Source of the DNA: Trema orientale
Taxonomy: Eukaryota; Streptophyta; Magnoliopsida; Rosales; Cannabaceae
NCBI GenBank assembly: GCA_002914845.1
Contig: JXTC01000171.1
Location: forward strand, 194,462 to 258,461
Direction: 5' to 3'
Length of the DNA stretch: 64,000 bases
In this document: in pieces, positions 57,455-64,000 of the stretch
Position numbering within the stretch: the stretch's first letter is position 1
How the letters are laid out: the number at the start of each line of letters is the position of its first letter
Program-made: the position numbers and the translations under genes
Notes under the pieces: generated by a model
The model's database searches: none
Seen by the model: only the letters and a program-made list of their open reading frames with translations
What the model was told of the DNA's origin: nothing

Positions 57455-58190
57455 ACTACTCTAAGATCTATGAAATTGGGAGCGACTAGTATACAATCCC
57501 AATTTTTTACTGCAGTCGTGTGATTGATCTGATGACTCATTTTATGCGTGTTCAATAAATCTATCTTACACCTTACCACACAGAAAACTACTATTACTTT
57601 ATCTTTAACAGGGCAACAAATATGTCTTCATTTCGATCTTCCATGGCGCTTCCTGTGTTCTTCAATTCTTTTTTTTTTTTCCCCTTAATTTCCTTCAAAA
57701 TTTCTCATACTTCAGCCTAGAAAAGGAATCAAGAATGATATTTACTATTTCAAAGAAAATGGATTCATGAAAACAGGTACTAAGATTAAATGTTATCGTG
57801 TCTCAAAAAGAATAAAGCCATTGAAATACAACTAAATTTTAATCTCATATCTAACAGAAACCGTAAAGAAGAACATGTTTGAATTTTTCTTCTTTTTTTT
57901 TTTTTTTTTAACGAAGTGCCATGAATGGTTTGAAAACCCAAGAGACCAATGATTTCACATTTATTTGATGGGTTATAAATCGAAATCTGGAGGTAAAATA
58001 AATCAATCTTCACTGTTGTTCATATCTTCTCCTTTCAAAAAAAAAAAAAAAGAAAAAAAAAATCAACGAGCCATGGATGTGCACGATCGTCACTTTCACC
58101 GTTCCATGGCAGGGTAGTTTTTTATTTATTGATTTGTTTATGTATTGGGTAAAATCAGGTGAAGTAGTATTCACAATAAAAATTGTGATC
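57455..58190. other. Gene-free stretch
   Basis: T-runs at about 57666-57680 and 57890-57909 and an A-run at 58037-58061. No coding support; minus frames at 57391-57579 and 57786-58013 have no similarity. Confidence 0.3.
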
Positions 58191-58199
58191 CTTAGTCCT

Positions 58200-59940
58200 A
58201 CAGATGTTAACTAGACCATGTCGTGCCGGTCTAAACACATTTAATTGCATCACATTTGCACCTCGTGTCGTGACAGCCCAAATACCATTACTAATTGTGT
58301 CGTATTGTACCCGACCTATTACGTGCTTGTACCCATGTTGTGCCTATGTTGTGCCCGTGCTCTTGCCCAATTTCGTGCCGTTAATGTGCTATTGTCGCAC
58401 TTGTTTATTTTCTTGCCTAATTGTTCTGTTTTCGATACTATGCTATTATCGTGCCTAATCATGCATGTTTCCAATATTATGCTATTTTAGAACTAATTGC
58501 ACCCATTTTCGATACTATATTATTGTCATGCCTAATCGTGTTTGCTTTTTATTATCCTATTCTTGTGTCTAATTTTGCCCATTTTAATATCATATATGAT
58601 TTCAAGCCTAATTATTTTCTTTTTCAAATTCTTATTGTTCTTGTTCCATAATCGTGCTCATTTTTTATTTTTATTTTTTAAATTCGTTGTTTTAATACTA
58701 TTAGACATATTTTCTTCTAAGTAATTATGAATTATAAATTGTTAATTATATGTAATAGAAAGAAATTATTTGAAAATTGAGATAACTTTTATATAAAAAT
58801 AAATTTAAATTGAAATATTAGAGTTTACGTGAGAAATGATAATTAGTTTAAATTTCTATAGTTAAAGTCTATCCTACCTAAATTGGCGCCTACTTAAACT
58901 ATATCAAAATATATAACTCTAAAATTATGATTGGCACCTACTTAAACTATATTTTTCTTTCTTAACATTTTAAAGATTTTCTTTTGGAGGTCCATTTTGC
59001 CTTAGATTATTAATATTTTAAACTTTTTAGCATAAACTTATTAAATTTTAGAACTTTTATATTTATAATATATATTATTTTTACTTAGAAAATATTTTAA
59101 TTTTAATTTTTCAAATTTATTTACGTTTATTGTAGTAAAATTATGCCAAAAAAATTAAAATAAATTTAATTAAAATATTTTTTTGCAAACAAATGATTTT
59201 TCTTTCTGGATTCTTTGCAAAATACACATTTGCCATAGTGTATTTTAGGAAATACACCCCTCTTATTAATTTTTAGGTGAATACACCTTTTTTAGTTTTA
59301 AATTATTTTAAATACAAAAATACCACTAGCACTTATCTTATCAAGGGTCCACATTCCGACTAAACAGGGGAAGTTAAGTCGCTAGACACTTTGTCTAATG
59401 CCTCTCGACACTCATATCTAGTGCTTCTAATACCATGTATAGTGCATAACATTCACATACAGATCCAGATCTAGCTAGACATGATGAGTTGAGTTGCTAG
59501 ACAGTTGCTCGATACTTATATCTAGTATTTCTAACACTCTGTCTAGCGCTCAATATTTAAACTTTTTTTTCCTAGTCAAGTTAATAGACACCATTTTTTA
59601 GTACTTGACACCATATCTAGCGCTTTCGACTTAAGGTTATATCAGTCTTTTTGTACCTTTTTTTTTTGAAAGGGGTGTACTTACCTAAAAACTGTTGAGA
59701 AGGGTATAGTTCCTAAAATTGACTATAGAGGGGGTGTATTTTACCTAATTTTTTATAACGTAATCGTTCCTGTTATTCGTGTATGTCGTGCCATGTGTCG
59801 TATTTGTACTGTGCTGGCCTGAACACATTACATATCGTATTGTGCCGGTTCAAATACGGTTATTAATTATGTCGTATCGTGTCATGTACAGTTACTAATC
59901 GTATTATGTCGTGCTGTGCCTGCCCGTTTTGACACCATTT
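58200..59940. mobile_element. Mutator-like element with GTCGTGCC-rich ends, carrying a nested element
   Basis: Both ends are packed with copies of TCGTGCC, GTGTCGT and CGTATTGTG, in opposite orientation (left GACCATGTCGTGCCGGTC; right GTCGTGCTGTGCCTGCCCG followed by TTTTGACACCAT). Such compound ends with CGGGCAGGCACAGCACGAC are seen in non-autonomous Mutator-like elements. TTAGTCC flanks both sides (58193-58199 and about 59940-59946), but the 8th-9th bases differ. Plus-strand frames at 58204-58724 are translations of the end repeat. Confidence 0.45.
59215..59750. mobile_element. Terminal-inverted-repeat element with CTAGACAC-type core, nested
   Basis: The left end (AAAATACAC...TTTTAGGAAATACACCCCT, then TTTTTAGGTGAATACACC) matches the reverse complement of the right end (AAAATACACCCCCTCTATAG, TTTTAGGAACTATACCC, TTTTTAGGTAAGTACACC) over about 75 bases. 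The core holds CTAGACAC, TCTAGTGC and similar words. Related end and core sequences recur at 62706-63880. Confidence 0.55.
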
Positions 59941-59945
59941 TAGTC

Positions 59946-60660
59946 CATATCCAATAGGAGTGCTCAAATTTGGGCAGCAGCAATACGACCAAAATTGGGG
60001 TTAGTACAATAGACATCCCACATCCCCCTATGAAATCATAATATGTCTAGATATGAACACCAATAAAATCGGCCTTATTGGTGAGTTTTCATAGAAAAAC
60101 ATGATACGCATGGTCAGCAAATATCCTTTAATTTTCTTTTTAATTCTAAAAGCAATTTAGAGAATATGTATTTCCTATGTTATAAAGTACGGGAAATGAT
60201 TGGATTGTTGATTATCTAATTAGTTAATGTAGTTTGTTTCAAGTACGTATTACCTAATATTTTTACGGCCTCGTGTGCCACGAACTTCGGAACATAATAT
60301 TATAACTAAAGGACATGAAAATCTTGCGTTTAAAGACTCGATATCGATTATCTTTGGTCCCACTGTATTAGTTGATTTCTTTTCTTGTCCGCACTAACTT
60401 CCGTAGTTGATTTCATCGATTTTCTTTTTTTTTTTTAATTAGGTTCTGTGAGCTACAAACTTGAATAGTCGGGTTTTCATCTCACTACATTTTTTTTAAT
60501 GGACATTCGTCTCAGTATAATTGATTTTGTAGATGCCAAATTTTACAATTGAATTTATTGGAGGGTCCATGACTACTTGTAATCCTATATCTAGAAAAAA
60601 TAGGTTAGATTAATTTTTGGGTTGTGCTCATGAAAGCTGCCTATATACCATTTGCAGGGA
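59946..60660. other. Gene-free stretch
   Basis: No coding frames; AT-rich with T-runs at 60426-60437 and 60490-60500. Nothing recognised. Confidence 0.3.
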
Positions 60661-60669
60661 TCAAACCCT

Positions 60670-61072
60670 GATATAGTTCTGATTTCCTGCAAAAGAGTAA
60701 AAAATCAGTAGAGGTCATATATAGAGAGAATAAAGAATACGGCTACAAAGATTTTTAATAGAAACTGTATGGAGAGAATAGAATAGAATAAAAAGATGTA
60801 CAATGAAGAAGAAGACTATGTATTTATAGGTAAATAATAGGTGTTTTATAAATAGGAAACTCTATTAATTTGATAATTAATAATTATCTTTTGGGTAATT
60901 TAGTCAAAATATGATACTTACTAGATAATGCCTGATCTGAAATATAATTACTTGATAATCATAAATAATAATTACCTCTTTTCTGAAATAGAGGACCCCC
61001 ATAAAAATACAAATACCTTTTATAGGCCCTATATAGGCCATAAAATGAGTCATATGAATTTTACCCCCAACA
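60670..61072 (-). repeat. LTR of an unassigned retroelement (likely gypsy)
   Basis: On the minus strand GGGGGGCTGAT, a polypurine-like tract, is followed by TGTTGGGGGTAAAATTC, a good LTR start at 61072. A TATA-like CTATAAATACATAG lies near 60823-60838. The left limit is a guess. The interior would lie to the right, where the tandem array starts. Confidence 0.45.
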
Positions 61073-61260
61073 ATCAGCCCCCCACTCCTCAGTGCGAGTT
61101 TACTTGGACTTAAAGAGTAGTTCAAGTTAACCCTTCGCTTCCTTTTGTAATACTTTCCTTGTATTTTCTTGTTAGATAACAAATCAATATAAAGCAATTA
61201 AATTTGAAAATCAAACTTGTAAAAGATGAAACTGGGTTGTCATTTTTTTTTACAGCTCTT

Positions 61261-61890
61261 GGAACTCATTGGGAACGGAAAGGAATTAGAGCTCTCGGCT
61301 ATCTTCCATACACCTTGTCAAGAAGATTTAAAAGCACTCATCGGAGAGGGTAGCTCCCGGAACTCATTTGGAACGGGAAGGAATTAGAGCTCTCGGCTAT
61401 CTTCCATACACATCTTGCCAAGAGGATTTAAAAGCACTCATCGGAGAGGAAGGCTCCCGAAACTCATTTGGAATGGGGAGGAATTAGAGCTCTCGACAGT
61501 TATCGTTCTCCGTATTAAGAGGATTTCAAAGCACTCATTAGAAAAGATGGCCCCCAGAACTCGTTTGGAACGAGGAAGAATTGCAGCTCTTGGCTATCTT
61601 CCATACACACCTTGCCAAGAGGATTTAAAAGCACTCATTGGAGAGGGCGGCTCCTGGAACGCGTTTGGAACGGGGAGGAATTGGAGCTTTGACAGTTATC
61701 GTTCTCTGTGTCAAGAGGATTTCAAAACACTCATTAAAGAGGGCGGCTCCCGGAACTAGTTTGGAACGGGAAGGAATTGGAGCTCTCGATAGTTATCGTT
61801 CTCCGTGTCAAGAGGATTTAAATACGCTCATCAGAGAGGGCAATTTTTGGCTATCTTTTCTTTGCCAATAGGATTTACAACCACTCATTG
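61261..61890. repeat. Tandem array of about 98-base units (six and a part)
   Basis: Units begin at 61261, 61359, 61459, 61556, 61656 and 61752 with GGAACTCATTTGGAACGGG or a variant, and each contains GAGGATTTAAAAGCACTCAT. Two sub-types differ in the middle: CTATCTTCCATACACC (units 1, 2, 4) and GTTATCGTTCTCCGTGTC (units 3, 5, 6). Open frames across it are chance products of the repeat. Confidence 0.92.
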
Positions 61891-62039
61891 GAGATTTTTT
61901 GCTTTTTCTGGATATTATATTATATCTTGTCACTCCGAGTCATAGTAAATGTTTTTGGCTGAGATAAAATAGTAATAGGAACATATATGAGGATGATAAA
62001 CAGAACGTAATCATTAAAACACGATTAAATCAATCATAT

Positions 62040-62700
62040 TAGTTACTCAAGTAATTCAAACGAGTCAAATAATCTATGAAATCTTTCAACTAATCCAAAG
62101 AATTCAAATACATCAAAAAATTCAAATCAAACTAATCAATTCAATTACACCGGATAATCCACACATTAACCATGCACATACAATCCAAGTCAATCAATTC
62201 AACTACACTAATAAAATCAATCATTATGGACAATCCAAACAAGTCGTCATAAAGTAAATCATTCAAATAAAAAATTATCACAAGACAAACAAGTCAAGCA
62301 GTTCAAGCCAATTAAACATCAAACTAGTCAATCCAAACAAGTTACTAAATTCAAGTCAATCAATTCAAGCTACTCAAATAGCAAACAAATCACTCCAAAC
62401 AATTCAAGCTAATCAAATAGCAAATAAGCCAATCCAATCAAACCAAATAATTCAAGCTAATCAAATACCAAGCAAGTCACTCTAAATAATTCAAGCCAAT
62501 TAAATAGCAAACAAGTCACTCCAAATAATTCAAATATTTAAATCAAACAATCCAACTGGTCATGGAACCAAATCAATCCAGACAATCAAACAGCAGTCAA
62601 ACATTTCAATCAAATCAAGCAAGTAAAAACAATTTGATCAAATCAAACCAATCCAATATTTCAGTCACATTAATCAACCAAATTAAATATTTCAAGCATA
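62040..62700. repeat. Low-complexity CAAxTCAA-type repeat tract
   Basis: About 650 bases made of words such as AATCAATTCAAGC, CAAATAGCAAACAAGTCACT and CCAAACAATTCAAGC, with an irregular period of roughly 50 bases at 62340-62540. G is nearly absent from this strand. No gene. Confidence 0.75.
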
Positions 62701-62705
62701 TTAGT

Positions 62706-62830
62706 AAGGGAAATTTGGTAAAATGCCCTTTCTTCATAGTTGATTTTGTGAAATATACCCCATTTAAAATTTGTTGTCTAGAATAACCTGTTTTAAATAA
62801 AGTGAGTGTAGAATGACATATAGGCCCTTA
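62706..62830. repeat. Single end of the TIR element family seen at 59215-59750
   Basis: GGTAAAATGCCCTTTCTTC, then TAGTTGATTTTGTGAAATATACCCC, matches the right end of the 59.2-kb element read in reverse (GGTAAAATACACCCC..TAGTCAATTTTAGGAACTATACCC). No second end is seen within the window. Confidence 0.4.
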
Positions 62831-63289
62831 GTTAATTTTGTTTTCAAAAAAAAGAAAAGGCTCGGGTCTGAAATGAATTGGCTGTAGTTAAATTTTTTTA
62901 AAAAAAAGGAATGGAAAAAAAAGGAAAAAAAAAAGAAAAGCGGGTTTAATTTTTTTTTCCTCTCTTCTTCTCAAATGCAGGCATTGATCTCCTCCTTCCT
63001 CTCAATTCATCTTAGTCGGACTCTACCCCAACCTACAACAACTATACTCAAAGCCCTCCTCCACCATGCTAAATTCCATCTAATCTCAACCCGGAACCCG
63101 TCGGCTCCAAAATGCCCCTTCTTTCTTTGTTAATATGAGTTTGATTTGTAGATTAAAAGTTGTTTTCTAGTAGGACTTGATACTATAGCGAAAAAAAGAA
63201 AGTTTTTGGTTAACTTTTAAGCATGAAAAGCAGTAAACTGGAAAATAGGATGAAAAATGGTGAGATTCGCCGTAAAAAAAAAAACCCAG

Positions 63290-63880
63290 ATCGGAATAGA
63301 CATGGGTGTCTAGTTTCTAGATAGGAGTGTCTAGAACTCGACAAATTATACATATCGAGTACACTTAATATGATTGTCGAGTCTTGTCTCCACAATTGTT
63401 CATCTACACTGTATCAACAATGCTAGACATAACTGTCGATCCATAGGCCAACTATTATCGTCCAGGTGCTAGACACCACCTCGACTATGCTAGACACATT
63501 GTCTATTATTCTCGACAGTTTAGTCTAGTGACTAGATACTAGTGCTGAGATAATATCCAGAGTATAAAAAAGTTACTAGACAACACAGTTGTGTAACTCG
63601 ACATAGTGTCTAGAAAGTTCGACAACTATGTTTATACACTAGACACTGTTGTCTAGCATAGTGTCTAGCTTTTTAGATAAGTTATCTATCTGATATACAC
63701 TATTGTCTAGCTTCCCAGACAAGTTGTCTATTTGGTAGACATGATTGTCTAACTTCTCAAATAGGTTGTCTATTTGATAAACAATATTGTCTAGTTTCCC
63801 AAATTAGTTGTCTATCTGGTAGACACTATTGTCTAGCTTCCCGGATAAGTTGTCTATTTGCTAGACACTGAGTATAATAG
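63290..63880. repeat. CTAGAC/GTCTAG minisatellite with 42-base units
   Basis: Four clean 42-base units begin at 63694, 63736, 63778 and 63820 (TAGACACTATTGTCTAG then TTCCC and AAGTTGTCTATTTG); a fifth begins at 63862. Degenerate versions with ACTCGACA and CTAGACAC reach back to about 63300. Each unit contains the inverted pair TAGACA..TGTCTA and so can fold on itself. Confidence 0.85.
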
Positions 63881-64000
63881 ACTAAAATTTGATATAAACC
63901 AAATCAAATACAATATAATTACAAAATTAGTGAGTTTTGTAAACTTAGTCACTACTTTGTTCATTACTATTAGAAACTTAGTCACTATATAATGAAAATA

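Noticed and set aside
58204..58724. Cysteine-rich overlapping frames
   Set aside because: Derived from GTCGTGCC-type end repeats of a transposable element.
60650..60690. tRNA-like GGGATCAAACCC as a tRNA gene
   Set aside because: No cloverleaf can be built around it; probably an LTR edge.
61415..61871. Repeat protein of 114 residues with RLERG motifs
   Set aside because: The frame follows the 98-base tandem array, whose unit length is not a multiple of three and is non-coding in character.

Overview
The window is nuclear DNA from a eudicot plant. It is strongly AT-rich, has introns with GT..AG borders, and holds only three recognisable host genes in a dense bed of old transposable elements. 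The species cannot be named from the sequence. A Rosales genome is a low-confidence impression from the style of the LTRs. Runs of N at 8270-8759 and 33814-33834, and single N at 5001 and 23226, show it is a scaffold with closed or estimated gaps.

Host genes: (1) the last coding exon of COP9 signalosome subunit 8 (CSN8) at 678-817 (+), with the rest of the gene off the left edge; (2) an intronless gene for a 140-residue nuclear-type protein of unknown function at 3109-3531 (-), with its own TATA box; (3) a complete four-exon group A bZIP transcription factor of the GBF4/ABI5 kind (16778-24473, +, 250 residues), whose 5.2-kb third intron is filled with transposon debris. A broken DUF538 gene fragment lies at about 12.03-12.28 kb.

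Mobile DNA, left to right: a copia element with 5-bp target duplication (4311-9512) that is an internal-deletion derivative; a 182-bp Mutator-like MITE (9720-9901) whose sister sits at 57264-57445, each with a perfect 9-bp target duplication; a LINE RNase H fragment; several LTR relics; foldback elements; and, at 26.9-37.7 kb, two degenerate copies of an endogenous pararetrovirus (Caulimoviridae) arranged tail to tail. From 39.4 to 45.8 kb lies a Ty3/gypsy chromovirus-type relic (3' LTR plus pol) with a 631-bp Mutator-like MITE nested in its LTR. It abuts a CACTA transposase fragment. Further right are a copia gag/protease relic (49.3-51.4 kb), a long copia-type LTR (53-55 kb), a copia gag stub (56.4 kb), nested terminal-inverted-repeat elements (58.2-59.9 kb), and an LTR plus 98-bp tandem array (60.7-61.9 kb). 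The window ends in low-complexity and minisatellite DNA.

The most interesting structures are the inverted pararetrovirus pair, which could fold into a hairpin RNA and has a candidate viral TATA box aimed back through one copy; the palindromic TGTTGCAACA motif repeated through LTR and coding parts of the copia derivative; and several small element families visible at two or three sites here. I found no convincing new protein system. The 140-residue protein is the one host gene of unknown function.
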